Shown here piece by piece: positions 18,700 to 26,840 of a DNA stretch of 64,000 nt. The stretch covers positions 4,094,501-4,158,500 of the forward strand of contig NZ_CP019724.1 in the NCBI RefSeq assembly GCF_002005225.1, written 5' to 3'. Under the pieces are notes generated by a model. It was given only the letters and a program-made list of their open reading frames with translations, was not told the origin of the DNA and ran no database searches. How positions within the stretch are numbered: position 1 is the first letter of the stretch; every line of letters starts with the position of its first letter. The stretch is from Streptomyces pactum (GTDB lineage: Bacteria > Actinomycetota > Actinomycetes > Streptomycetales > Streptomycetaceae). A program made the position numbers and the translations under genes.

Positions 18700-20751
18700 C
18701 TACTGGCGTCGGTACGTCAGCGTCTCGCCGGTGCTCGTGTTGGTGCGTTCCAGGGCGCCGTTCGGCAGCACGGTGACCTGGGTCGGTTCGCCCGGGGTGC
18801 AGGTGCTGGACGGGCCCACCGTGACCGTGGAGGGTCCGAGGCTCAGGGGGCCGTCGGAGTCCGGGGCGTTGGAGAGGTCGGCCTCGAAGACGCAGTGGTA
18901 GGTGCCGTTGCCGGCGGGGCCGTCGGCGACGAGGGACAGGACCGTGTCGCCCACCTCGCCCTGCTGGATGGTCAGCTCCCTGGTGTGGACGCCGGAGGCG
19001 TTGTCGATGGTCGTGGCCCACGTGCCCAGGTACGCCGTCGGGATCGTGCCGTCCTGCACCGTCGGAGAGGTGGTCGGCTGCTCGACGCCGGTCGTCGGCG
19101 TCGAGCCGTCCGCACCGGGGCCCGGGTTCCGGGACGCGCCGGCCGTCGCCGTGTTCGTGGGGTCGTCGCCGGCCCGGTCGCTGCCGTCGTCCCCGCTCAT
19201 CAGGGCGTAGACCGAGCCTCCGGCGCCCAGCGCCACGATCAGCGCGACCACGATCAGCAGCGCGGTGGAGCGGTCTCTCCGGGGCGGTTCGTGCGGCGGG
19301 CCGTACGACGGCGGGGGCCCGTAGGGCGGGGTCGGGCCCAGGCCGCCGCCGTACGGGTGGTAGCCGGGCGGCACGCTGTAGGCGGCCGGGGCGTAACCGT
19401 GGACGGGCGGCTGCTGACCCTGCTGAGGGTGGTGGGGCTGCTGGGGGTGCTGAGGGTGGCCGTAGGCGGGCGGGGGTGTCGGAGGGCCCTGACCCGCGAC
19501 CAGTGTGGGCAGGTGGTCCAGCGGGGCGCCGCCGCCCGGCGCGCGCGGTGGCGGCGGACCCTCCGGCGGCGCGGAGGACGCGGCCTGGCTCGGATCCGCG
19601 TCGGGGCTGTCCGGCTTCGGGGTGTCCGGCTGTGAGGTGTCCGGCTTCGGGGCGTCCGGCTGCAGGGCGACGCCCTCGGCCCCTCCCGCCCCTCCGGCCC
19701 CTCCCGCCCCTCCGGCCGCTCCCGGCACTCCCGGCGTCTCCGGGGCCTCCGGGGCCTCCGGGGCCTCCGGGGCCTCCGGGGCCTCCGGGGCCTCCGGGGC
19801 CTCCGGAGTCTCCGTGTCCAGCAGCCGTACCGCGTGCCGACCGAGCTGGGCCACCAGCGCGCTGGGCAGCCAGGGGTCGCGGGAGCGGCCCTCGGCGACC
19901 GTGTCCTGCGCGCCCGTGCGCTCCAGGACCTCGGCGAGCGCGGGACGTGCGGCGGGGTCCTTCTTCAGGCAGTCGCGCACGAGGTCGGCGATGCCCTCGG
20001 GCACGCCGTCCAGGTCGGGTTCCTCCTGCGCGATGCGGAACATCAGGGCGTGCACGCCGCTGTTGGCGGTACCGAAGGGCAGTTGGCCGGTGGCGGCGTA
20101 GGCGAGGACGGAACCGAGGCAGAAGACGTCGCACGCGGGCGTGACGCGGTCGCCGCGCACCTGCTCGGGCGCCATGAAACCGGGCGAACCGACGAGCGCG
20201 CCGGTGCGGGTGAGACCGCCGTCGGTCACCGTCTGCAGGGCCCGCGCGATGCCGAAGTCGATGACCCGGGGGCCGTCGATGGTGACGAGCACGTTGGACG
20301 GCTTGAGGTCGCGGTGCACGATCCCGGCGGCGTGGATGTCCTGGAGCGCGTGGGCGAGCCCGGCCGCCAGGGTCCGTACCGAGCGCTCCGGCAGGGCGCC
20401 GTGGTCGTGGCCGACGACCTGCTGGAGGCTGGGGCCGGCGACGTACCCGGTGGCGACCCACGGCACGGCGGCCTCGGTGTCGGCGTCCAGCACGGGCGCC
20501 GTCCAGTACCCGCCGACCCGCCGCGCGGACTCGACCTCCTGCCGGAACCGCTCCCGGAACTCCTCCTGCGCCGCCAGCTCCTCGCGCACCACCTTGACGG
20601 CGACCGTGCGACCGCGGTCCGAGCGGGCCAGATAGACGTGGCCCATACCTCCCGCGCCGAGCCGCCCCAGCAGCCGGTAGGCACCGATACTCCCCCGGTG
20701 CTGAGCGCCTGGAGGGCCCTCCGTCGGGCCCCCGCCTCCGAGCTTCTCCAT
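18700..20751 (-). CDS. membrane-anchored eukaryotic-type Ser/Thr protein kinase
   Basis: A 683-residue Hanks-type kinase. The catalytic domain (about residues 20-280) has the Gly-rich loop LGAGGMGHVYLAR, Lys in VAVKVV, HRDLKPSN, DFG and APEQVRG. A disordered Pro/Ala/Gly-rich region follows, including a PEA tract at about 313-337. One membrane segment lies near 494-516, followed by an outer domain of about 165 residues with Cys pairs and LGTWATTIDNASGVHTRELTIQQG, a lipocalin-like pattern. It has no PASTA repeats. An ATG start (20751) precedes MEKLGGG; earlier in-frame starts lack support. It probably couples an outer signal to phosphorylation inside. Confidence 0.9.
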   Translation of the reverse strand: MEKLGGGGPTEGPPGAQHRGSIGAYRLLGRLGAGGMGHVYLARSDRGRTVAVKVVREELAAQEEFRERFRQEVESARRVGGYWTAPVLDADTEAAVPWVATGYVAGPSLQQVVGHDHGALPERSVRTLAAGLAHALQDIHAAGIVHRDLKPSNVLVTIDGPRVIDFGIARALQTVTDGGLTRTGALVGSPGFMAPEQVRGDRVTPACDVFCLGSVLAYAATGQLPFGTANSGVHALMFRIAQEEPDLDGVPEGIADLVRDCLKKDPAARPALAEVLERTGAQDTVAEGRSRDPWLPSALVAQLGRHAVRLLDTETPEAPEAPEAPEAPEAPEAPEAPETPGVPGAAGGAGGAGGAGGAEGVALQPDAPKPDTSQPDTPKPDSPDADPSQAASSAPPEGPPPPRAPGGGAPLDHLPTLVAGQGPPTPPPAYGHPQHPQQPHHPQQGQQPPVHGYAPAAYSVPPGYHPYGGGLGPTPPYGPPPSYGPPHEPPRRDRSTALLIVVALIVALGAGGSVYALMSGDDGSDRAGDDPTNTATAGASRNPGPGADGSTPTTGVEQPTTSPTVQDGTIPTAYLGTWATTIDNASGVHTRELTIQQGEVGDTVLSLVADGPAGNGTYHCVFEADLSNAPDSDGPLSLGPSTVTVGPSSTCTPGEPTQVTVLPNGALERTNTSTGETLTYRRQ
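19741..19809. repeat. 9-bp coding minisatellite (PEA tract) in the Ser/Thr kinase
   Basis: TCCGGGGCC repeats about seven times, coding Pro-Glu-Ala triplets on the minus strand. Copies are nearly identical at DNA level, so the array is young and may vary in number between strains. It lies in the linker between the kinase domain and the membrane helix. Confidence 0.85.
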
Positions 20752-20840
20752 GTGTCGCGCCGCCTTCCCCCGCACGTGAACCCACGTGGGCAACAGACCG
20801 AGGATAGTGCGGGGCGGCCGTGCGGTGAGCCGGTCCCGTT

Positions 20841-21326
20841 CTACGGTTCCGTAACGGCCGGGCCGTCCGCGCCGGACGCTCCGCCGAGCCCGCCCAGCAC
20901 CTCCGACAGGCGTTCGAGGGCCGCGACCGCATCCGCCAGCTCGGCCTCCGACCCGTACGCCTTCGCCAGCCGGCCGGCGAACGCGGCGTGCCCGGGGTCG
21001 ACGCGGGAGACGGCGGCGAGACCCGCCTCGGTCGGTGCGAGGAGCTTGGCGCGTCGGTGGGCCGGGTTGGGGCGGTACTCGGCGAGGCCGCGCTCCACCA
21101 GCAGGTCGGCGACGCGCTGCACGCTCTGCCGGGTGATGCCCATCGCCCGTGCGACGCCGGAGACGGGCAGCGGCTCGCGCAGCACCGCGCCGAGCACCTG
21201 CCACCAGGCGGCGGTGAGTCCGGCGGGGCGCGCCAGTTCCTCGGCGACCGCGAGGAACTGGCCGTTGAGCCGGAAGACACCGAGCGCGGCGCGGCTGAGC
21301 AGGTCCTGCCGGTCCCGGCCGCTCAC
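20841..21326 (-). CDS. MarR family transcriptional regulator
   Basis: A 161-residue winged-helix regulator: AALGVFRLNGQFLAVAEELARPAGLTAAWWQVLGAVLREP, the recognition region VSGVARAMGITRQSVQRVADLLVERGLAEYRPNPAHRRAKLLAPTEAG and a C-terminal dimerisation helix. Its start overlaps the stop of the DJ-1 family gene (ATGA), so the regulator is the second gene of that operon. The twin palindromes upstream of the operon are the likely operator, implying autoregulation. Confidence 0.88.
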   Translation of the reverse strand: MSGRDRQDLLSRAALGVFRLNGQFLAVAEELARPAGLTAAWWQVLGAVLREPLPVSGVARAMGITRQSVQRVADLLVERGLAEYRPNPAHRRAKLLAPTEAGLAAVSRVDPGHAAFAGRLAKAYGSEAELADAVAALERLSEVLGGLGGASGADGPAVTEP

Positions 21327-21958
21327 GCGGCGCCCGCCTTCTCCAGTACGGCGTACGCCTGCGGGTCGGAGTCGTGGAACAGCCGGTACCAGGCATCCAG
21401 CACCTCGCCCTGGTACGCGCCGAGCAGCCCGAGGATCTCGCGGGCGAAGGCGACCGGTTCGGTGGGACCCGCGGTGATCAGATTGCCGTCGGTGACCGCG
21501 TCGGCGTCCACGTACCGCTCGCCGCCCGCGTAGCCGGTGGCCGCCAGGTAGAAGGAGACGGCACTGGTGTGCGCGCGGTCGTCGAGCAGGCCCTCGCGGG
21601 CCAGCCCGGCGGTGGCGCCGCAGATGGCGGCGACCGGCACGCCGGCGTCCAGGAAGGCGCGGGCGGTGCGGGCGAAGGGGGCGAGGTCGTCCGAGCCCGC
21701 CGCGGCAGCGGCTGCTGTACCGGTCCAGAGGTCGGCGCCCGGGAGGATCAGGAGCGAGCTGTCCTCGGGGCGCAGGTCGGCGAGGGCCAGGTCGGGCTGG
21801 ACGCGCAGGCCGCCGATGCTCGTGACGGGGGCGGTGGTGGGGCCGACGGTGCGGACCGGGTACCCGGCGCGGGCGAGGTGGGCCGTCGCGTGACCGGTCT
21901 CCCAGTCGGCCAGGGTGTCGTACACGGCGAGATGGACGGGCTTGCGGGTGCCGTTCAT
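21323..21958 (-). CDS. DJ-1/PfpI family protein
   Basis: A 211-residue class I glutamine amidotransferase-like protein. The nucleophile elbow is VAAICGATAGLAREGLL (Cys near residue 112), preceded by LLILPGADLW. Family members act as glyoxalases, chaperone-like hydrolases or transcription cofactors; the substrate here is unknown. It is the first gene of an operon with a MarR regulator, a pairing that often responds to reactive electrophiles or oxidants (inference). Confidence 0.85.
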   Translation of the reverse strand: MNGTRKPVHLAVYDTLADWETGHATAHLARAGYPVRTVGPTTAPVTSIGGLRVQPDLALADLRPEDSSLLILPGADLWTGTAAAAAAGSDDLAPFARTARAFLDAGVPVAAICGATAGLAREGLLDDRAHTSAVSFYLAATGYAGGERYVDADAVTDGNLITAGPTEPVAFAREILGLLGAYQGEVLDAWYRLFHDSDPQAYAVLEKAGAA

Positions 21959-21987
21959 GACTCCTCCAGCGGGTGCGCGGGACCTTA

Positions 21988-22022
21988 TGACAGAAGACTG
22001 TCAGGTAGGCAGAATGCTGTCA
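21988..22022. promoter_or_regulatory. twin palindromic operator before the DJ-1/marR operon
   Basis: TGACAG-AAGA-CTGTCA (21988-22003) is a perfect 6-bp-arm inverted repeat with a 4-base spacer. AGGCAG-AATG-CTGTCA (22007-22022) is a second copy with one degenerate arm. Their centres are 19 bp apart, about two helical turns. The pair lies 30-64 bases upstream of the minus-strand ATG, where a promoter should be. The likely ligand is the MarR protein of the same operon. Confidence 0.7.
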
Positions 22023-22147
22023 ATGCTGGGGCGCGCCCCGCAGGGGTCCGTGAGGCCCGGCGCGTCGACAACCTGTCGTGGAAAGCCCCCGACCGCAGAC
22101 AGGACGCCGATTCCGTTTCCGCATCGCGGACATCTACCCTCGGCCGC

Positions 22148-23503
22148 ATGACCCCTCAGCCCAACCCCCAGGCCGGCGCCGCCGTGAAGGCCGCGGACCG
22201 TGCGCACGTCTTCCACTCCTGGTCCGCGCAGGAGCTCATCGACCCGCTCGCCGTCGCCGGCGCCGAGGGGTCGTACTTCTGGGACTACGAAGGCAAGCGC
22301 TACCTCGACCTCTCCAGCGGGCTCGTCTACACCAACATCGGCTACCAGCACCCCAAGGTCGTCGCCGCGATCCAGGAGCAGGCGGCGAAGCTGACGACCT
22401 TCGCGCCCGCGTTCGCCGTCGAGGCGCGCTCGGAGGCGGCGCGGCTGATCGCCGAGCGGACGCCCGGCGACCTGGACAAGATCTTCTTCACCAACGGCGG
22501 CGCGGACGCCGTGGAGCACGCCGTGCGCATGGCGCGGCTGCACACCGGGCGCCCGAAGGTGCTGTCGGCGTACCGCTCCTACCACGGCGGCACCCAGCAG
22601 GCGATCAACCTCACCGGCGACCCGCGCCGCTGGGCCTCGGACAGCGGCACCGCCGGCGCCGTGCACTTCTGGGCGCCCTTCCTGTACCGCTCGCGCTTCT
22701 ACGCCGAGACCGAGGAGCAGGAGTGCGCCCGGGCGCTGGAGCACCTGGAGACGACGATCGCCTTCGAGGGCCCGGGAACCGTCGCCGCGATCATCCTGGA
22801 GACGATCCCGGGCACGGCGGGGATCATGATGCCCCCGGCCGGTTACCTGGCCGGGGTCCGCGAGATCTGCGACAAGTACGGGATCGTGTTCGTCCTGGAC
22901 GAGGTCATGGCCGGGTTCGGGCGGACCGGCACGTGGTTCGCGGCCGACCTGTACGACGTGGTGCCCGACCTGATGACCTTCGCCAAGGGCGTGAACTCGG
23001 GCTACGTCCCGCTGGGCGGCGTCGCGATCTCCGGGAGGATCGCCGAGACGTTCGCCGAGCGCCCCTACCCCGGTGGGCTGACCTACTCCGGGCACCCGCT
23101 GGCCTGCGCCGCCGCCGTCGCCACGATCAACGTGATGGAGGAGGAGGGCATCGTCGAGCACGCCGCCCGGCTCGGTGCCGAGGTCGTCGAGCCGGCGCTG
23201 CGGGAGCTGGCCGAGCGCCACCCGAGCGTGGGCGACGTGCGCGGCACCGGCGTGTTCTGGGCACTGGAGCTGGTGAAGAACCGGGAGACCCGGGAGCCGC
23301 TGGTGCCGTACAACGCGACCGGACAGGCGGCCACCCCGATGAACGCCTTCGCCGCCTCCGCCAAGAGTCACGGCGTGTGGCCGTTCGTGAACATGAACCG
23401 CACCCACGTGGTGCCGCCGTGCAACGTCTCCGAGGCCGAACTGAAGGAGGGCTTGGCGGCCCTGGACACGGCACTGTCCGTGGCGGACGAGTACACCGAG
23501 TAG
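22148..23503 (+). CDS. class III PLP-dependent aminotransferase
   Basis: A 451-residue fold type I enzyme. Visible motifs: VFHSWSAQELIDPLAV near the start, FFTNGGADAVEHAVRMAR, YHGGTQQAINLTGD, VLDEVMAGFGRTGTWF (PLP Asp), TFAKGVNSGYVPLGG (PLP Lys near residue 281), and the C-terminal WALELVKNR. Class III enzymes move amino groups from omega-amines or omega-amino acids to a keto acid; the start resembles omega-amino acid:pyruvate or taurine:pyruvate transaminases. The ATG is the first start beyond the DJ-1 promoter. A GntR gene follows after a hairpin and a large palindrome, so it may control this gene. Confidence 0.9.
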   Translation: MTPQPNPQAGAAVKAADRAHVFHSWSAQELIDPLAVAGAEGSYFWDYEGKRYLDLSSGLVYTNIGYQHPKVVAAIQEQAAKLTTFAPAFAVEARSEAARLIAERTPGDLDKIFFTNGGADAVEHAVRMARLHTGRPKVLSAYRSYHGGTQQAINLTGDPRRWASDSGTAGAVHFWAPFLYRSRFYAETEEQECARALEHLETTIAFEGPGTVAAIILETIPGTAGIMMPPAGYLAGVREICDKYGIVFVLDEVMAGFGRTGTWFAADLYDVVPDLMTFAKGVNSGYVPLGGVAISGRIAETFAERPYPGGLTYSGHPLACAAAVATINVMEEEGIVEHAARLGAEVVEPALRELAERHPSVGDVRGTGVFWALELVKNRETREPLVPYNATGQAATPMNAFAASAKSHGVWPFVNMNRTHVVPPCNVSEAELKEGLAALDTALSVADEYTE

Positions 23504-23505
23504 GG

Positions 23506-23527
23506 CCCTGCCCGTATACGGGCAGGG
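23506..23527 (+). terminator. 22-bp perfect palindrome after the aminotransferase gene
   Basis: An uninterrupted palindrome centred on GTATAC, with arms CCCTGCCCGTA and TACGGGCAGGG, starts two bases after the TAG stop. It would fold into a hairpin with a minimal loop and is the likely terminator. Confidence 0.7.
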
Positions 23528-23547
23528 AAGGGAACCGAGCGCGTAAG

Positions 23548-23589
23548 GTGGCGTGCTCGTACACGTGGACATGTGTACGAGCACGCCAC
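23548..23589. promoter_or_regulatory. 17-bp-arm inverted repeat upstream of gntR
   Basis: GTGGCGTGCTCGTACAC and GTGTACGAGCACGCCAC are exact reverse complements separated by 8 bases, ending 51 bases before the gntR ATG. A related half-site (GTGTGCGTGCACAC) follows at about 23596-23609. The position between promoter and start suggests an operator for autoregulation by the GntR protein. A hairpin role in the mRNA leader is the alternative. Confidence 0.65.
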
Positions 23590-23640
23590 AGGCACGTGTG
23601 CGTGCACACCCCCCGGACGCGACGAGGAGACCGCCCGACC

Positions 23641-24342
23641 ATGCCCGGCCCCAGCGGCACCGGTGCCGTCACCCGCAGCACCCTGCGGCAGCAGATCGCC
23701 GACGCGCTCCGCGACGAGGTGCTGGCCGGGCGGCTCCAGCCGGGGCAGGAGTTCACGGTCAAGGAGATCGCCGAGCAGTACGGGGTGTCCGCGACGCCGG
23801 TGCGCGAGGCCCTGGTCGACCTCTCCGCACAGGGGCTCCTCGACGCCGACCACCACCGCGGCTTCCGCGTGCACGAGTACTCGGTCGACGACTTCCGCGG
23901 CATGATCGAGGCCCGCAGCCTCGTCACGGACGGGATGTTCCTCGTCCTCATCGACGACCGCCGGGGCGGTCCGGACCCCGAGGACCCGCGGATCCTCGCC
24001 GCCCTCGCGGGGGTCCGCCGGCGCGGTGAGGAGGCACAGCGCGCCGCCGCGGCCGGCGACCTGACCATCCTCATCGGCTACGACCTGCGGTACTGGCGCG
24101 AGCTGGCCGTCCTGTTCGGCAACCCCTACCTCTCCGACTTCCTGCACCGGCTGCGCGTGCAGAGCTGGGTGTGCACGGTGCAGCACCTGCGCCGGCTCAG
24201 CGATCTGCGCGGCGCGCTGTGGTGCGGGCACACCGAACTGGTCGACGCCCTCGCCCGCCGCGACGCCCAGGGCGCGCGCTCGCTCGTCGAGGCGTACAAC
24301 GCCCACTCGCTCGCCCTCATCGAGCGGCTCGCCCGGCAGTGA
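23641..24342 (+). CDS. GntR family (FadR-type FCD) transcriptional regulator
   Basis: A 233-residue regulator. The N-terminal winged helix reads LRQQIADALRDEVLAGRLQPGQEFTVKEIAEQYGVSATPVREALVDLSAQGLLDADHHRGFRV, the GntR signature. The helical C-terminal domain (about residues 85-233) with FRGMIEARSLV...RYWRELAVLFGNPYLSDFLHRL...HTELVDALARRDAQGARSLVEAYN is FCD-like and should bind a small acid or amine. Its ATG follows the large palindrome. The adjacent aminotransferase is the natural candidate target. Confidence 0.9.
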   Translation: MPGPSGTGAVTRSTLRQQIADALRDEVLAGRLQPGQEFTVKEIAEQYGVSATPVREALVDLSAQGLLDADHHRGFRVHEYSVDDFRGMIEARSLVTDGMFLVLIDDRRGGPDPEDPRILAALAGVRRRGEEAQRAAAAGDLTILIGYDLRYWRELAVLFGNPYLSDFLHRLRVQSWVCTVQHLRRLSDLRGALWCGHTELVDALARRDAQGARSLVEAYNAHSLALIERLARQ

Positions 24343-24486
24343 CCGGGGATGACCAACGGCCGACGTGTCGTGGTCCGGCCCCAGGTGGGTATGGGACCTG
24401 CACGCGACACGCACCGACGACGCACCCGACAACGCACCGACTACGCTTCCCTTCGCTGACCACCGTGCTGTGTGAGGAGCCCTCTT

Positions 24487-25137
24487 TTGGCCTGTGACCT
24501 GTGGCTGGTACCGCTCGTCGACGTCTTGTGCCACACGCCGGACAACCCGTTCGCCGAGGAACTCGCGCAATACGACAAGGTGCTGGCCGAGGCCGGGCTG
24601 CCGCCGGTGCCGGTGTACCAGTACATGCCGGGGCTCTCCGGCGAGGTCGCCCCGGTGGCCGGCTTCGACTACGACGCGCTGCACTTCCTGCGCCGCGCGC
24701 ACCTGCTCCAGGTGTGCGGGCTGCCGGTGACGCCGGTGGACGAACTCGGCGGCGACTACGAGCAGTTGCTGGAGATGTTCGAGACGACGGCCCAGCAGTC
24801 GCACCTGGTCTGGCACTACGACCACGCGGGCGCCTACGTCCCCGTCGACTTCCCGCACCCGCTCTCCAGCGACGAACTCCTCGCGGGCGGCGGCCCTCTG
24901 GGCTCCTCGAACACCCTCCTGCGGGAACTGGAGGCCGTCGCCCCGGCGCTCGGTATCGATCCGGCCAACCCCCCGCCTCCGCCGCAGCCGCCGCTCGCGC
25001 CGACGGAACTGGAGGAGCCGGCCGTGCCCGCGCCGTACGACGCCAGCCCCTTCGCCCGCGAGCGCCATGTGTGGCTGGGCCTGCACGCCGCGGCCACGCG
25101 CAGCCTGGCGCAGGGGTCGATGATCGTCTTCAGTTGA
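24487..25137 (+). CDS. conserved hypothetical protein
   Basis: A 216-residue soluble protein I cannot assign. It starts TTG (LACDLWLVPLVDVLCHTPDNPFAEEL) with GAGGAG eight bases upstream. It has DEL and YDYDAL-like acidic stretches, a Pro-rich stretch (NPPPPPQPPLAPTELEEP, about residues 158-175), and ends FARERHVWLGLHAAATRSLAQGSMIVFS. Composition and codon use are fully gene-like. No membrane segment or signal peptide is present. It is probably monocistronic, followed by a convergent gene. Confidence 0.7.
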   Translation: MACDLWLVPLVDVLCHTPDNPFAEELAQYDKVLAEAGLPPVPVYQYMPGLSGEVAPVAGFDYDALHFLRRAHLLQVCGLPVTPVDELGGDYEQLLEMFETTAQQSHLVWHYDHAGAYVPVDFPHPLSSDELLAGGGPLGSSNTLLRELEAVAPALGIDPANPPPPPQPPLAPTELEEPAVPAPYDASPFARERHVWLGLHAAATRSLAQGSMIVFS

Positions 25138-25170
25138 CCCCACCCTGCCGGTCGCCGACGGGCGGTCGGC

Positions 25171-25215
25171 GGTCGGCCGGTCAGCGGTCGGCCGGTCAGC
25201 GGTCGGCCGGTCAGC
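25171..25215. repeat. 15-bp tandem repeat containing a stop codon
   Basis: GGTCGGCCGGTCAGC occurs three times without change. The stop codon of the minus-strand gene ending at 25211 is the TCA inside one copy, and the other copies lie downstream, each carrying the same TCA. Confidence 0.9.
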
Positions 25216-25501
25216 GGAGCTGGGAGAGGCCCTTCGCCAGGTCTTCGCCGTTCATGATCGGGCAGACCTCGACCTCGGCGTTCATCTCGGTGAAGAACGG
25301 CTCGCCGAGCCGCGGCATCTCCGAGCTGTCCCGCATGTCCAGGACGAGCAGAGCCGTCCGTCGACCGCCGAGGGCGCCGAAGTAGGCGGCCTCCGGCTTG
25401 ATGTGGTCGAGCGTCTCCCTCATCATGTCCGCCATCTTGCCGCTGCGGACGAGCTCGTTCGACTTCTCCGTGTCCAGCGTGGCCTTCAGCAGCACGCGCA
25501 T
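25211..25501 (-). CDS. small conserved hypothetical protein
   Basis: A 96-residue soluble protein beginning MRVLLKATLDTEKSNELVRSG and containing GALGGRRTALLVLDMRDSSEMP. The strand pattern resembles ferredoxin-like dimeric alpha/beta barrel proteins (monooxygenase-like or YCII-like), but no catalytic motif is clear. The ATG at 25501 is chosen over in-frame upstream codons. It lies 38 bases after the ECF41-like sigma gene on the same strand and may be its target or partner (inference). Confidence 0.65.
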   Translation of the reverse strand: MRVLLKATLDTEKSNELVRSGKMADMMRETLDHIKPEAAYFGALGGRRTALLVLDMRDSSEMPRLGEPFFTEMNAEVEVCPIMNGEDLAKGLSQLR

Positions 25502-25539
25502 CGCACTCACCTTCTCCTGCCGACGCGACGTGTACAGCA

Positions 25540-26463
25540 TCAGCTTATGCCCGTGATGTTCAGTTTGTTCAGGCGTTCCGGCTCCGCGATCACATCGATG
25601 CCGGCAATGAGACCGTCGTCCGCGAAGGTGAAGCGGAGCACCACGCGCAGCCGGCCGTTCTCGGCCATCGCCATGCCCACCCGGCCGTCGACCAGGACGA
25701 CACCGGCGGACCTGGCCCGGCCCATCGAAACCATCGCTCCCCTGGCCACCCGCTCCACGCCGGCGACGGCGACGGGCTCGGGCGTCGGAACGACCGCCGC
25801 GTCGGCACGCAGGACGACGTCGGGGTGGAGCAGGGAGACCAGCGCGTCGAAGTCGCCGCCGCGGGTGGCCGCCAGATAGGCGTCGACCGCGCGGCGCCTG
25901 CGGGGCAGGTCCGCGTCGGGTACGGGGACGCCCCGGACCCGGCGGCGGGCGCGGCTGGCCAACTGGCGGGTGGCCGCGGGGGTCTTGCCGAGCATCGCGG
26001 CGATGTCGTCGAAGGGCACGTCGAACATGTCGTGCAGGACGAAGGCGAGCCGCTCGGCGGGGCCCAGGGTGTCCAGGACGATCAGCAGCGCGACGCCGAC
26101 CTCGTCGGCGAGTTGCGCCTCCTCGGCCGGATCGGCGGACCCCCCGGACCCGGTGGCCACGGCGGCGGCCGGTCCCCGGTCCGCGGAGTCGTCCAGCGGC
26201 TGCTCACGACGCGTGTCCCGGGCGCGGAGCATGTTCAGGCAGACCCGGGCCACGACCGTGGTGAGCCAGCCGGAGGGGTTCTCCACCCCGGAGGTGTCCG
26301 CGCGGTGGGCGCGCAGCCAGGCGTCCTGGAGGGCGTCGTCGGCCTCACCCAGGGAGCCGAGGATGCGGTACGCGACCGCCCGCAGCCGGGGCCGCTCCAG
26401 CTCGAACCGCCGTGCCATCGCGTCGGATCGGCCACGGGGCCGGTCAGGGGATCGTCCGGGCAC
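25540..26463 (-). CDS. ECF41-like sigma factor with C-terminal SnoaL domain
   Basis: A 307-residue sigma factor of the SigJ/ECF41 type. Region 2 (FELERPRLRAVAYRILGSLGEADDALQDAWLR) and region 4 (LGPAERLAFVLHDMFDVPFDDIAAMLGKTPAATRQLASRARRRV) are followed by a SnoaL-like domain (about residues 200-295: AVDAYLAATRGGDFDALVSLLHPDVVLRAD...VLVDGRVGMAMAENGRL). In ECF41 factors this domain controls activity in place of an anti-sigma factor, and the ending EPERLNKL recalls the NPDKL motif. The GTG at 26463 has a strong GGAAGGAAG site; an internal ATG (26418) has none. Confidence 0.88.
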   Translation of the reverse strand: MPGRSPDRPRGRSDAMARRFELERPRLRAVAYRILGSLGEADDALQDAWLRAHRADTSGVENPSGWLTTVVARVCLNMLRARDTRREQPLDDSADRGPAAAVATGSGGSADPAEEAQLADEVGVALLIVLDTLGPAERLAFVLHDMFDVPFDDIAAMLGKTPAATRQLASRARRRVRGVPVPDADLPRRRRAVDAYLAATRGGDFDALVSLLHPDVVLRADAAVVPTPEPVAVAGVERVARGAMVSMGRARSAGVVLVDGRVGMAMAENGRLRVVLRFTFADDGLIAGIDVIAEPERLNKLNITGIS

Positions 26464-26560
26464 CGTACGGCTTCCTTCCGCGTCCTCGGTCCCACGGGCC
26501 GGGAGCCGCCCGGGGTCACCCAAGTGAACCACCCCGGCGGCTCGGCGCTCCCGGGGGCGC

Positions 26561-26785
26561 TCACCGCACCAGGCGGATTCCCGGCGGCCACAGCACACCG
26601 TCGGCCAGCAGCAGGGACGGCCCCAGGTGCACGGGGCACACCCACAGCGGTGCCCTCAGATGCCGGGCGACCTCGAAGCGGGCGGGGTCGCCGCAGTCGC
26701 CCGGTCCGCTCTCGCCGCCGTACGGGCCCCCGCAGGAAGCGGTGCGGTCCCGGCCGGCCAGGCCCCCGTTCTCACGGTCGGTCAT
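26561..26785 (-). CDS. small Cys-containing conserved hypothetical protein
   Basis: A 74-residue protein with CGG, CGDPARFEVARHLRAPLWVCPVHLGPSLLLADGVLWPPGIRL. The spaced Cys/His residues (C-C-C-H) could bind a metal. The end GPSLLLADGVLWPPGIR resembles short streptomycete proteins of unknown role that I recall only by pattern. It lies between the sigma-factor gene and the DUF3515 gene, all on the minus strand. Confidence 0.5.
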   Translation of the reverse strand: MTDRENGGLAGRDRTASCGGPYGGESGPGDCGDPARFEVARHLRAPLWVCPVHLGPSLLLADGVLWPPGIRLVR

Positions 26786-26840
26786 GTCCCCGATCCGACA
26801 ACAGGCGCCCCGCCGGCGCCCGGCGGAGGGGGCCGAACGG

